Notes under the pieces: generated by a model
Seen by the model: only the letters and a program-made list of their open reading frames with translations
The model's database searches: none
What the model was told of the DNA's origin: nothing
Translations under genes and position numbers: made by a program
Source of the DNA: Candidatus Poribacteria bacterium
GTDB taxonomy: Bacteria > Poribacteria > WGA-4E > WGA-3G
Assembly (NCBI GenBank): GCA_022826805.1
Contig: JAJDUH010000013.1
Coordinates: forward strand, 1 to 64,000
Direction of reading: 5' to 3'
DNA: 64,000 nt
Shown: positions 41,510 through 50,727 of the stretch, piece after piece
Position numbering within the stretch: position 1 is the stretch's first letter
How the letters are laid out: the number at the start of each line of letters is the position of its first letter

Positions 41510-42631
41510 ATGAAATTCAAGGGATATCTGCTTGACGACACCGTCAAAAGTATTTACGGATTGGCAGTCGCTGATATAAACGGCGACGGTCAACTTGACA
41601 TCATCGCCGGCTCTACAGGTGAACCCTTCGTTGCTTGGTACGAGGCACCCGACTGGAAAAGGCATCTCGTGACCGATCAGGGCAGCGGGCACATTACCAT
41701 TGCGCCTTACGACCTAACCGGCAACGGCACTCCCGATCTCATCATCGGAAGTGGATTCAATCGTGGCGTAAACGCTGCCGGTGGATACCTCCAGTGGCTT
41801 GAGGCACCGTCGCAAGATGGACAAAACTGGAACAGCTATCGCATCGCCGATGTCCCCTTTATTCATCGCATCGCATTGGCAAACCTGTCGGGGAACGTCT
41901 CAACCGCTGCACCTTTCCTCATCGTCGCCTCAATCCGCGGTGAAGATGGCAAACCCGGTGAGTGGCACAGTCCCGGCTCTCTCTGGTGCTATGAATTGTC
42001 GGATACCCCGCGAGACGTAGACTCTTGGGAATCCCACCTCCTTGACGATGCTTTACACATCAATCACGGCTTGACTATTGGTGATATTGATCAGGATGGA
42101 CGCGACGACGTGCTGATTAGCTGCACAGAGGGACTGATTTGGTATGAACCGCCTATGGCACCAATGACAGAAAAATGGGGCAAATGGATCATCAGTGACC
42201 GCGAGTGTAGCGATACATTCGCCGCCGACATTGATGACGACGGTGTCAACGAAATTTTAGCGATTGAACCGTGGCACGGCAATAATCTTGTTTGGTATAA
42301 AGCCACCGGCGATCTACGGACCGATCCGTGGGAACGCTACCTCATCGACGATACACTCAATCGAGGACACTCCCTCGCCGCCGTTGATGTTGATGACGAT
42401 GGTGTGCTTGAAGTTATCAGCGGCTACAACGGTGACGGCACAAGTTTGCATCTCTACCGTCCAGAGGATCTCGCACAGAACCGATGGTGCAAAGAGACAA
42501 TCGATGATGGGGGCTTAGGCGTTGGACAGATGCACATCTTAGACATGAATGGAAACGGTAGGTTAGACATCGTCGCCGGCGGTCTCAGCACAGGCAACGT
42601 CAAGTGGTATGAAAATCAATTCAGACAATAA
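41510..42631 (+). CDS. FG-GAP/VCBS repeat beta-propeller protein
   Basis: The ATG at 41510 has GAGGAG 7 bases upstream. The product is 373 residues. It consists of VCBS/FG-GAP blades with calcium-binding DxNxDGxxD loops: DINGDGQLDII, DIDQDGRDDVL, DIDDDGVNEIL, DVDDDGVLEVI and DMNGNGRLDIV. Between blades, WYE/WYK motifs recur (VAWYEAPDWKRH, VKWYENQFR). No signal peptide is present, which is unusual for this repeat class and suggests a cytoplasmic role or a non-classical start. Related proteins often bind sugars or act as lyases. Confidence 0.8.
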   Translation: MKFKGYLLDDTVKSIYGLAVADINGDGQLDIIAGSTGEPFVAWYEAPDWKRHLVTDQGSGHITIAPYDLTGNGTPDLIIGSGFNRGVNAAGGYLQWLEAPSQDGQNWNSYRIADVPFIHRIALANLSGNVSTAAPFLIVASIRGEDGKPGEWHSPGSLWCYELSDTPRDVDSWESHLLDDALHINHGLTIGDIDQDGRDDVLISCTEGLIWYEPPMAPMTEKWGKWIISDRECSDTFAADIDDDGVNEILAIEPWHGNNLVWYKATGDLRTDPWERYLIDDTLNRGHSLAAVDVDDDGVLEVISGYNGDGTSLHLYRPEDLAQNRWCKETIDDGGLGVGQMHILDMNGNGRLDIVAGGLSTGNVKWYENQFRQ

Positions 42632-42650
42632 CAACTTTACCTACCGACAA

Positions 42651-43784
42651 CTATTCCTCAATCGTTTCAACATTCGCGCGAGGCAAAGTCGTCTGTTCAC
42701 CATTTTCAAGTTCAATCCGCAACACACGCACCTGCGCCTCTGTCTCTAAACTTTGAAGTTCTACCGGCAGCTCCGTAACGCGTCCCAATTGCCCGAAATA
42801 CGGCTCCCGAATGATACGCACCGAGCTGCCGACCTCCAGAATACCCCCAGCAGCATCGTCTTCCGCGTCCGACACTGATCCTGCATCTTCTGATGCCAAC
42901 GGAATAACAATCTCTGGACGAACAACCCCGGCACGAATCTGTGTCGCCCCATTGATAGAGGTTTTCATTGATTGCCGTGCTTTCAAGAGTGTGAATGTCT
43001 GTTCCGCCATCGCGACGCGCCCGAATCCTTCTGTAATAACCAGTGTAATGCCAATCTCCTCAGAACCGGTAATCGCGACACCCAGTTCATAGCCGAGAAG
43101 TTCCCGCAGATCCGCGTCATCAATTCCACCAGCGATGATACCTCTCACGCCGTGTTGAATCGCTTTCTGAATCGCATCTGTTGTAACCAACGAACCGCCA
43201 ACCAGAATACTATCTCGGTGTTCTGAGAGAATCTGTTCAGCTGTCAGATCATCACTCGACGATTTGGCGACAATGACCAAATTTCCTACCGTCTCGCCAC
43301 CAATCCCGAAAATGCCTTGGATATAAGTGCCGTACGTCTCTACGGTGACCCCTTCAGTCGGAACAGCCTCTGTTACCGTGCCATCTGTATATGCCTTGAC
43401 CTCAACCGGGATAGGCGGTTCACGAAGGATAACCTGTCCTGTGACCTCCGATACCGCTTCAATTGTGCCATCAATCGGTGAACGTGCCTGTGATTTGAAA
43501 AGCCCAAAGAGCCCTTTCGTTGTGGCAATAATCTCATCTTTTGAAACGGGTGCGCCGACGGGTTTGAGCATATGTTCAGCGATTTCGTTTGGTGGGACAC
43601 TGAGTAGATTCGCGACATTCAGTAGTTGAACGTTGCCCGGCAGATCCGCTTTTGCAACGACATCTTCTGCCTTGACTCTCGCACCGGCTTCAACGAGTAC
43701 CTCGCCTTCAAGCGGAAGTCGGCGTTCTTTTTCAATAGTCATCCGCTCGGTCACCTTAAGACCGGGGGTATATGCATGCGCCAT
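42651..43784 (-). CDS. Uncharacterised protein with hybrid-sandwich and KOW-like regions
   Basis: A protein of 377 residues I do not assign to a named family. The N-terminal region (about 1-145) has two segments resembling lipoyl/RnfC-like barrel-sandwich folds: PLEGEVLVEAGARVKAEDVV and ARSPIDGTIEAVSEVTGQV. The middle (150-260) looks like an alpha/beta domain with VGNLVIVAKSSSDDLTAEQIL and GVRGIIAGGIDDADLRELLG. The C-terminus (about 325-377) has GSSVRIIREPYFGQLGRVTE, a KOW-like strand. There is no signal peptide. GAGGTT precedes the ATG. It is convergent with the VCBS gene. It could scaffold a cofactor-free carrier or nucleic-acid binding complex; function unknown. Confidence 0.65.
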   Translation of the reverse strand: MAHAYTPGLKVTERMTIEKERRLPLEGEVLVEAGARVKAEDVVAKADLPGNVQLLNVANLLSVPPNEIAEHMLKPVGAPVSKDEIIATTKGLFGLFKSQARSPIDGTIEAVSEVTGQVILREPPIPVEVKAYTDGTVTEAVPTEGVTVETYGTYIQGIFGIGGETVGNLVIVAKSSSDDLTAEQILSEHRDSILVGGSLVTTDAIQKAIQHGVRGIIAGGIDDADLRELLGYELGVAITGSEEIGITLVITEGFGRVAMAEQTFTLLKARQSMKTSINGATQIRAGVVRPEIVIPLASEDAGSVSDAEDDAAGGILEVGSSVRIIREPYFGQLGRVTELPVELQSLETEAQVRVLRIELENGEQTTLPRANVETIEE

Positions 43785-44097
43785 TCATTAACCTCAATTT
43801 CAAGATATAATCTATTTCTAAAAATTCTATAAGTATGCTGTCTTTGTTAACTTAGGGTCGTTGAAACTTCGTCAGCGAAATACATTAGCAACCTTTGGTT
43901 ATCCCGTAAGCACGACCTCTGGGTTACAATTCTTACCCTCGGAACCCCATGTGCATGTTCGGTGTTGATTCAACTCGAAACCCATAACCGACAACTGACT
44001 GCTTTTTACCGACAACTGATAACTGAATACCTAATATATTATACCATTTTCGTTGCGTTTATGCTAAAATGAAACTATGGGTTCATTCAGTTTTCCT

Positions 44098-44119
44098 GTA
44101 GAAGCGAGCTCCTGCTCGC
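44098..44119 (+). repeat. GTAG-prefixed perfect hairpin
   Basis: GTAG then GCGAGC (44104-44109) and GCTCGC (44114-44119) with a 4-base loop. It lies in the 414-base gap 43785-44198 between divergent genes. That gap also contains CCGACAACTG-type repeat words near 43986-44030. I recognise no gene or RNA in it. Confidence 0.5.
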
Positions 44120-44198
44120 AAATTCACCCACAGAATAGAGATAAACCAAAAACTTGATAGTCCTGATGAAATCAAAATTTAGATGAGGTGAAGCAACA

Positions 44199-45047
44199 AT
44201 GTCTAACCAAGGCGTAACCTACAAAACCGACAAGGTCATGCCGACGTGGGAACAACTCGCTGAAATGGGACGTGATCTCCAATTTTATCCAAGCGTCCCC
44301 GAGCATCCAAAAGTGCTAACCCAGAAACAGTTGGCAGATTTCAACCACGTCGGTTATATCAAAGGCATCCCAATTTTCGATGAAGCCGAGATCGGTGAGC
44401 ACCGCCAGTACTTTGATGCCCTATTGGCGAATGTTCTTTCAGCAGGTGGTAGTAGCTATTCCATTATCTCCGCGCACATGAAATATGGAAAGGTCTATGA
44501 CCTGCTCACACATCCAAAGATCGTCGCCTGTGTAAAGGACCTGATCGGCGAAAATGTTATCGGTTGGGGTGCGCACTACTTCTGCAAAATGCCACACGAT
44601 TCACAAACCGTTGGCTGGCATCAAGATGCCGGTTATTGGCCTCTTACACCTTCCAAGACCGTTACCGTTTGGCTCGCAATTGACGATGCCACCGTCGAAA
44701 ACGGTGCGATGCGGTTTATTACAGGTTCGCATCATCTCGGACACTTAACAGCCCGACACAGCGCACCTGACGATAACAGCGTGTTAGGTCAAATTGTTGA
44801 AGATGCTGAACAGTACGGTGAACCCGTGGATGTTGAACTCAAAGCAGGCGAAATCTCTATCCATACCGACCTGCTTTTACACGGATCGAACGCCAATCCT
44901 TCACCGAAGCGACGGTGCGGTCTCACTTTGCGTTACTGTGCTACTGATGTCCAAGCGTCCTATCGTTGGGATAGAGAAGGGGTCGTCGTGAGCGGAGAGG
45001 ATAGAAGCGGAAACTGGGGAAACCCACCGCGGCCGCTTGTCGATTAA
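44199..45047 (+). CDS. Phytanoyl-CoA dioxygenase (PhyH) family protein
   Basis: A protein of 282 residues of the Fe(II)/2-oxoglutarate oxygenase superfamily. The iron ligands are the His and Asp of GWHQDAGYWP (near 145-148) and a distal His in IHTDLLLHGSNAN (near 227). An Arg for 2-oxoglutarate follows in SPKRRCGLTLRY. The family hydroxylates varied small molecules, not only phytanoyl-CoA. GAGGTGA precedes the ATG. It is one of three PhyH genes in the window and is not adjacent to the other two. Confidence 0.88.
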   Translation: MSNQGVTYKTDKVMPTWEQLAEMGRDLQFYPSVPEHPKVLTQKQLADFNHVGYIKGIPIFDEAEIGEHRQYFDALLANVLSAGGSSYSIISAHMKYGKVYDLLTHPKIVACVKDLIGENVIGWGAHYFCKMPHDSQTVGWHQDAGYWPLTPSKTVTVWLAIDDATVENGAMRFITGSHHLGHLTARHSAPDDNSVLGQIVEDAEQYGEPVDVELKAGEISIHTDLLLHGSNANPSPKRRCGLTLRYCATDVQASYRWDREGVVVSGEDRSGNWGNPPRPLVD

Positions 45048-45069
45048 TCCAACCGCTGACCATCAAATC

Positions 45070-45095
45070 GGTAGGGTTTTTGCTTGGGTATTTCT
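45070..45095 (+). repeat. Copy of the GGTAGGGTTTTTGCTTGGG repeat
   Basis: GGTAGGGTTTTTGCTTGGG then TATTTCT. It matches 3153-3180 and 8865-8890. It lies just after the PhyH stop. Confidence 0.5.
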
Positions 45096-45148
45096 GCGGA
45101 TTTCTTCAAGGTTTCCTAATCTCGCTGGTGTCTACTTGTATTAGTAAC

Positions 45149-45248
45149 GTAGGTTGGGTTGAGCAGCATGCAAAAGCAACCTTATACTTCCAAACAACCT
45201 GCTGACTCCCCATAACCTGATTTAAAAATAGCACAAGCGAAACCCAAC
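45149..45248 (+). repeat. Long GTAG..AACCCAAC element
   Basis: GTAG plus GTTGGGTT (45153-45160) pairs with AACCCAAC (45241-45248). The ends match the element at 30745-30848, with TTGAGC inside the left end and GCGAAACCC at the right end, but the interiors differ. Confidence 0.5.
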
Positions 45249-45264
45249 TGACAACTCTTCACTT

Positions 45265-46764
45265 TTATTTCACATCGCTTCTCATAAACGCTAAGGAGGT
45301 CGCCATAAACAGGAGTAGCGCAAGCGAGGCCAATAGCATCATGTCCAACACTGCCCCCTTGAAAGTGACACCCAAGCTCAGTTTGTCTGAAAATTTGGGA
45401 ATGCTGTTAAAAGGCACAGGTTTTTGGGACAGCCCTTCCTTTACAAGATAGACATGGTAGCTGTCATTATCTCCTCGGTCCTCCGATTGGATGAAGTCAA
45501 CAAACTGTTGTCTGTAGCGACGTGCTTGTTGGACAAATCTTTTATGTCTGGCAAACCCAGTGCCAGCCAGAGATTCTAAGGCATATTTGTAGATAGCCGC
45601 TGGAGATAGCCGCGTAATTTGCCTCGTAAGTTCAACTTGAACAAACTGCTTATCCAGGTGTTCATCATCAAATCTGCTTGTCACATCTGCGCGTTCGGTT
45701 AAGTAGTCAGCCCACACTTGTAATGCCTCAAGTTTCGGCGGATTATCGGTAGGAGAACCGAATTGAAAGAGTCTCCTATCTTTTTCAAAGTACCGGTGGT
45801 TGATTTCATCCAGTTTCGCCTGCTTTTGTCGAGAAGCCTCGCTTCTGGAGGGAACCTGCTGGAAACCACTTGCCAATACACCCATCGTATTTGGAATAAG
45901 CACCACGGACACGACCCAAATTAGAAGCAGTACCAACAAGCTGCTTGACGAATCAGAAAATTGGCTTGAAATAAACAGTCCGAGCCATAAGAATATCGTG
46001 ATATAGATGGCGGAAATGACAAAGGTTATTCCCATCCTTGCCCATTCGCTCCCGTCAAAGGACACCAAATCCGACGCGGTAACGATCATTAGGTTAAGCA
46101 ATATCCCAAGAAGCAGAGGAAGTAGAATTGTGAGAAACGCACCGACGAATTTTCCCAGAAGCACGGTGGCACGGGACACAGAATTAGCCATGAGTAAACT
46201 TAATGTCCCTATTTCACGCTCTCCAGAGATTCCATCGTATGTGAATAAGATCGCCATAAAACTCATTACCAACCCGATGATAAACGTCCAATCTAATTCC
46301 GTGAAATTTGGCAACGCATCATTTTTACGAAAGACATCTTGTGGATATTCAAGCGACCAATTGTTTGAACATGAGTAGTGGAAATTTGAAGTGCGCCAGC
46401 TGTTGTAAGAGCCACCGTCTCCCGTGACTCGCTTCGGCAAATTTGTGTCTTCACCCATGGCAATAAATGCCAATGGACTTGGACGCTTATATAGGTCCCC
46501 TGGCCCCTTTACAGCTAACTCACCCAAACTCTGACTTCGCTCTTTCATTGACGCTATTGCGGCATTGATGTCTTCAGAATGCTGTGCTATCCTCCGCGGA
46601 TATTTACTACTCACGAATATCACGCCATTCATTACCATCAGCACCATTACCAGAATCAGCGTGAGGGCAAATCGAAAGCGCGTCAGGTTATCAAGGATTT
46701 CTCGTTTTGCTATGTGCCAAATTTTGCCTCCACGGGCAAAATTTGTCTTAGCTTTACATTTCAT
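45265..46764 (-). CDS. ABC-2 type transporter permease (DUF3526-like), second of pair
   Basis: From the ATG at 46764, which has AGGAG 7 bases upstream, the product is 499 residues. A first in-frame ATG at 46797 lacks such a site. It has an N-terminal helix (LTLILVMVLMVMNGVIF), a long extracytoplasmic loop, and a cluster of membrane helices near 160-320. The EREIGTLSLLMANSVSR motif before the second cluster is typical of ABC-2/NatB-like permeases. A last helix near the C-terminus (MMLLASLALLLFMATS) completes it. The cognate ATPase is not in the window. It forms a likely minus-strand operon with the upstream permease and the sigma factor. Confidence 0.8.
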   Translation of the reverse strand: MKCKAKTNFARGGKIWHIAKREILDNLTRFRFALTLILVMVLMVMNGVIFVSSKYPRRIAQHSEDINAAIASMKERSQSLGELAVKGPGDLYKRPSPLAFIAMGEDTNLPKRVTGDGGSYNSWRTSNFHYSCSNNWSLEYPQDVFRKNDALPNFTELDWTFIIGLVMSFMAILFTYDGISGEREIGTLSLLMANSVSRATVLLGKFVGAFLTILLPLLLGILLNLMIVTASDLVSFDGSEWARMGITFVISAIYITIFLWLGLFISSQFSDSSSSLLVLLLIWVVSVVLIPNTMGVLASGFQQVPSRSEASRQKQAKLDEINHRYFEKDRRLFQFGSPTDNPPKLEALQVWADYLTERADVTSRFDDEHLDKQFVQVELTRQITRLSPAAIYKYALESLAGTGFARHKRFVQQARRYRQQFVDFIQSEDRGDNDSYHVYLVKEGLSQKPVPFNSIPKFSDKLSLGVTFKGAVLDMMLLASLALLLFMATSLAFMRSDVK

Positions 46765-46796
46765 TTTCACTCCTTTACGCAATCCAGAACCACCCA

Positions 46797-48287
46797 CTAT
46801 ACCACGTCGTAGCGCAAGAATGAGATAAATGCTCCCATGAAGAATAGGATATTTAGTACTATGAGTATCATAATATCTGGCACCGCACGCTCCATGCTGC
46901 CACCAATACCTTCGCGTTGTTCCTTAAATCTGGGCATTCCGCTTAAATTGAGCGGCCCTTCGGAATTGCTTCTTGTAAACCAGCGACGTGAAGAGAATAT
47001 TTTTCCGTCTCTCAGATATTCAACCCATTCGCGGCGATATTGTTGAGCCTGTTCCATAAATCGCCAGAAACTTCCCAAGTCTGTTTCCGCAAGAATCGCA
47101 GCGGCATTGTAATAAACCGATGCCGGAGATACACGCGATATGTTCAATGCTAATAGAGACTGGCGGTTCGGGTTTTTGTCGAGATACGCTTTACGTATTT
47201 GCCATATCCTATCTGCATATTGTGCCCGAAGATTTTCTTTAAATCCATAGTACTCTTGGAGAAGAAAAGCACCTTCATTGTTTCTAATACCGCTCATGCC
47301 TATAGTTTCTCCGCTTCCGTATGATGTGCTGTTTGCACTTATCCCCAGACCTGATGGGTTAGCAAGTTCCCAAGCATGCTCAACATTCAGTTTCTTCAAA
47401 TAATCTTCCACTCTATCTTCAAATTCACGCCACAGTTCACCTGCCTGCGTCATGTATGACTCTTCTGATTCAAGCGGACTCGCATGTTCCACCAATAAAA
47501 CCGTTAAATTTGGCACAATAAGCACAAAAAGCACCCAGATACACATTGAGAACATCAGGGTGATAGAAGGTCGGTGTGTTCGAGCGGAAAGGAAGAGTCC
47601 AATAAGAAAAAAGAGGGAGACGTAAAGCATAGATAGGAGGAAGATTAACAATATCCGTCCCCAATCCGAGCTGCTAAACGAGACATAAGGGGAAAATTGT
47701 ATCACCAATAAGCCTGCCACAAAGCTCGCAATAAGCGGGAAAAAAATCGATGCCATTCCGGCTATGTATTTCCCCAACAGCAGCGTTGGTCGCGAGACTG
47801 CACAAGAGAGTGTCAATCCCAAGGTCCCCGCTTCCTTTTCCCGTGAAATAGCATCGTAAGCGAAAAGCAGGGCTAACAGACTCATTACCACTTGGCAGAT
47901 GACCGTGAAGTCAATGGAGGAAAATATATTGAGGTACGGATTATCAGAACCGTGTTGTTCAGCAACAGCCGGAACATATCCGTGTGCCACTGTTACCGTA
48001 TTGCCTTTTCTTTTATCCACGCCTTCGGTGAAGATGCTGAGCAGTTTCGGTTGTCTGTTGCACTTCAGTTTACGAGTATCACCGAATTCAGAATATTTCT
48101 CGATGTTCCTTATCACATCTTCATTTTCTCGGAGAGCCGTCTGATAACTTTGCAGTCTATCCTCGTAACCTCTGGTCAAAACGAAAAGATTGGTCACAAT
48201 CAAGAAGAAATAGATGAGTAATCCCATTAAGAATCGGAAACTCAAAATATTTGCTGTAATTTCTCTTCTAACAATTGTCCAAAGCAT
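46797..48287 (-). CDS. ABC-2 type transporter permease (DUF3526-like), first of pair
   Basis: A protein of 496 residues, clearly homologous in layout to the next gene. It has an N-terminal helix (FLMGLLIYFFLIVTNLFVL), an extracytoplasmic region, then the SREKEAGTLGLTLSCAVSR motif and four or five helices (ASIFFPLIASFVAGLLVI, LFFLIGLFLSA, TLMFSMCIWVLFVLIV). A final helix is near the C-terminus. The two probably form a heterodimeric export channel. Its stop lies 32 bases before the next start, and it follows the sigma gene by 72 bases. Substrate unknown. Confidence 0.82.
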   Translation of the reverse strand: MLWTIVRREITANILSFRFLMGLLIYFFLIVTNLFVLTRGYEDRLQSYQTALRENEDVIRNIEKYSEFGDTRKLKCNRQPKLLSIFTEGVDKRKGNTVTVAHGYVPAVAEQHGSDNPYLNIFSSIDFTVICQVVMSLLALLFAYDAISREKEAGTLGLTLSCAVSRPTLLLGKYIAGMASIFFPLIASFVAGLLVIQFSPYVSFSSSDWGRILLIFLLSMLYVSLFFLIGLFLSARTHRPSITLMFSMCIWVLFVLIVPNLTVLLVEHASPLESEESYMTQAGELWREFEDRVEDYLKKLNVEHAWELANPSGLGISANSTSYGSGETIGMSGIRNNEGAFLLQEYYGFKENLRAQYADRIWQIRKAYLDKNPNRQSLLALNISRVSPASVYYNAAAILAETDLGSFWRFMEQAQQYRREWVEYLRDGKIFSSRRWFTRSNSEGPLNLSGMPRFKEQREGIGGSMERAVPDIMILIVLNILFFMGAFISFLRYDVV

Positions 48288-48359
48288 TATATTCTCTCGG
48301 ATTACGGCAAGAGGTCTTTAATTTTATTTTTTCGTTCTTCCGATGGGTGCGATTCGAAT

Positions 48360-49622
48360 TCAAAAATTTTCAGTGACGCGCCACTTCTCAGTAACCGGTT
48401 CGCAGAGGTAGGTACTGATTGATTGATATGTGTACGTAGAGCCGATCTGCAAAGGGAGATATTCTTCTGTCTTACCCGGGGTTTTGTATTCCATTAATTC
48501 TACTTCCGTTGTATTACCGTTAGAATGCTCGTAGCGCATTTTCACGAGTCCAACCCCCTCAGCAAACCATAAATAGCGTACGCCGTTAACATACGGGCTC
48601 ATTTCTCTGTTACTTGGCGCATAACGTTCGCCGTTACTAATGACAAGCAGATTATTCTGTGAATGTGGATCGGTGTCGAGAAAGACACTTTTATGCTTCA
48701 GACACGTCGGGAAAATGCCAGCGGGAACTTCTACTTGTTTATATTCTTCCAAGGTTGTCTGTGCTTGGGAGTTCCAGAATCCTTCTTGATGCCAAGTATC
48801 CCCTATAACTGTGGGAAATCTGAGTAGGAGCGGCGTAATGGCGGTTCCACATAAGGCTATTGACATGTGCTCAAATGGACCGTCTCCTTCCCAACCGAAA
48901 CTGAAACTGCTAAATCGCAAAAGGGCATCCTTCTTTATCAAAGAGGCACTTCCCTGTCCTGATTTTTTGCCGTTCTCAGTCGTGGCATCAAAGTTTATCT
49001 TTATGTTACGTTCATTGGATGCCTCGTTGAGTGTAGCGAAAGTTTGGAAGTCGTCAAGCGTAGATTGCCCCGAAGGTTCGTGATCCTTTAATCGCTGCCG
49101 TGCCCGGTTGAGTCGACTTTTTATCGTATTAGTAGTTACGCCTAAAAAAGTGGCTATCTTTTCACAGGACATTCCGTCGAAATAGTGGAGGGTGACGACA
49201 ATGCGTTCGCTTTCCCGTAATTTCGCAAGCCATTTTTTGACAATTTCGCGTAGTTCTTGTGCTGCTTCTTTAGCTTGTTCTCGCACCAGATATCCAGAAT
49301 ATGGGTCGTTGTGTTCCAAGGCAATATTCATGTTCTTGGAAAGTTCGGAATTCAGATGTCTCTCGCGAAACCATGCCAGGCAACATCGCGTCGCAATAGC
49401 ATTGATCCACCCAGAAAATCGATGTGAATCCTTCAGACTCCCAAGTTTCCGATGTGCTTTCAGGAAGGTCTCCTGCGTAATATCTTGGGCGATGTGGAAA
49501 TCACCAATTGTCCGCCAGGCAAGCGTGTGTACCTGTTTTTGATATTTCTCTACTAACATCGTGAAGGCTGTCTCGTCATCTGCAAGGGCGCGATCAACTA
49601 ATACAACATCATCGTTTCGCAT
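48360..49622 (-). CDS. ECF sigma factor with large C-terminal lipoprotein-like domain
   Basis: A protein of 420 residues; GGAGG lies 5 bases before the ATG. Residues 13-90 form sigma region 2 (TMLVEKYQKQVHTLAWRTIG, QDITQETFLKAHRKL). Residues 125-182 form region 4 (LRESERIVVTLHYFDGMS, GVTTNTIKSRLNRARQRL). Residues about 200-420 are an extra domain with PAGIFPTCLKHKSV, a YLWFAEGVGLVKMRYEHSNG strand pattern, and PLQIGSTYTYQSI. Such patterns are usual in exported, LolA-like beta-sheet proteins. No membrane helix links the two parts. The extension may be a cytoplasmic sensor or regulate DNA binding. The two downstream ABC-2 permease genes are probable targets or co-transcribed partners. Confidence 0.85.
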   Translation of the reverse strand: MRNDDVVLVDRALADDETAFTMLVEKYQKQVHTLAWRTIGDFHIAQDITQETFLKAHRKLGSLKDSHRFSGWINAIATRCCLAWFRERHLNSELSKNMNIALEHNDPYSGYLVREQAKEAAQELREIVKKWLAKLRESERIVVTLHYFDGMSCEKIATFLGVTTNTIKSRLNRARQRLKDHEPSGQSTLDDFQTFATLNEASNERNIKINFDATTENGKKSGQGSASLIKKDALLRFSSFSFGWEGDGPFEHMSIALCGTAITPLLLRFPTVIGDTWHQEGFWNSQAQTTLEEYKQVEVPAGIFPTCLKHKSVFLDTDPHSQNNLLVISNGERYAPSNREMSPYVNGVRYLWFAEGVGLVKMRYEHSNGNTTEVELMEYKTPGKTEEYLPLQIGSTYTYQSISTYLCEPVTEKWRVTENF

Positions 49623-49896
49623 CAGGACCTCCGAGTCCGAACGAATTTAAGTCTCAACCCGTAGTGTTCATCTGATTTTTGACTTAGTGACGCGGGTTGC
49701 GGAGAAAAGGTTGCATAATTCCGCAAATAGGCAGATAACTACCTTCCAAGGAAAGCAGCATCAACGGTTTGAGAAAGAAAAGAAAATCGTTAGGGGTGAA
49801 ATAGAAAGAAACTGTCCTTGAGAAAACCCGTACACCGCACTATGGATTAACCCAAAAAGTCGGAAATAATCACAATGAAGAGAGGAATAAAGCACG

Positions 49897-50697
49897 CTAA
49901 GCTTGAGCGGGGTTCAAAAATCCCAACTCGTCTAACCGATCAATCCAACGTTGCCGCTTTTCACTTCCTTCTGAATTTGCGATCCAATGTGGATCGTAGA
50001 GTGAGGCACCCGGTCGGTTAAAGTGTTCAGGACTTTTAGCATTGCTGCGCGCTCGCTCGCGTGTCGCAGCATCTTCTACAGGGGTTTTCGGGTTATTATA
50101 GTAGACCACCGTACACATCCGACGGTCGTCACTACCACCCCAGCTTGCGTGCCAACACCGCATATCAAAAGCGACTACATCACCCGGTTCCGATTTGCAA
50201 ACATAACCTGGAACATCACAAATCTCCAGACCCAATTCATTCAAATTTTCGCGTAAATCATTGTGCAGCGGATTCTTGTGAGAACCCGGAATCAGCCGCA
50301 ATGCTCCGGTTTCGGCACCAACAGGTTCCAGATAATAGGCAAATTTCACCCCATAACAATCCTTGGTCGGATCGACATTATGATCGGGATGCCAATTCGT
50401 GTTACCCACATAACGGTTCGCGTCCGAGACACAGAAAAACACATCGTCGCCATAGAGTTGCTCTGCTACGCCGCTGAATCGTGGATCTTCTGGCAAATTC
50501 GCAAAAAATGGTGTTTCCGGTCCCAGCATCGGCAGCCAATGTCGGTGTGTCCCGTCAAATGGTGCGTGCTGATATGCCGCCTCCATTGCTGCTTCAAACT
50601 CCTTATGTATCGTCTTCAGTTCATCTTGGCTGAACAATTGCCGGAAAATCAGGAATCCCAAGGTGTCAAAGTGCTTGATTTGCTGTTCTGTAAGCAT
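49897..50697 (-). CDS. Phytanoyl-CoA dioxygenase (PhyH) family protein
   Basis: The start is placed at 50697, with GGAGG 6 bases upstream; ATGs at 50700 and 50712 are alternatives. The product is 266 residues. It is a Fe(II)/2-oxoglutarate oxygenase with the iron pair in TNWHPDHNVDP (near 105-107) and a distal His in DMRCWHASWGG (near 187). The conserved GALRLIPGSHKNP segment is present. It lies third in a tight minus-strand set after a hydroxyacid dehydrogenase and another PhyH gene, with gaps of about 30 bases. Substrate unknown. Confidence 0.86.
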   Translation of the reverse strand: MLTEQQIKHFDTLGFLIFRQLFSQDELKTIHKEFEAAMEAAYQHAPFDGTHRHWLPMLGPETPFFANLPEDPRFSGVAEQLYGDDVFFCVSDANRYVGNTNWHPDHNVDPTKDCYGVKFAYYLEPVGAETGALRLIPGSHKNPLHNDLRENLNELGLEICDVPGYVCKSEPGDVVAFDMRCWHASWGGSDDRRMCTVVYYNNPKTPVEDAATRERARSNAKSPEHFNRPGASLYDPHWIANSEGSEKRQRWIDRLDELGFLNPAQA

Positions 50698-50727
50698 CAT
50701 GTTCCTCCGCATTTTGTGGAATTACAA

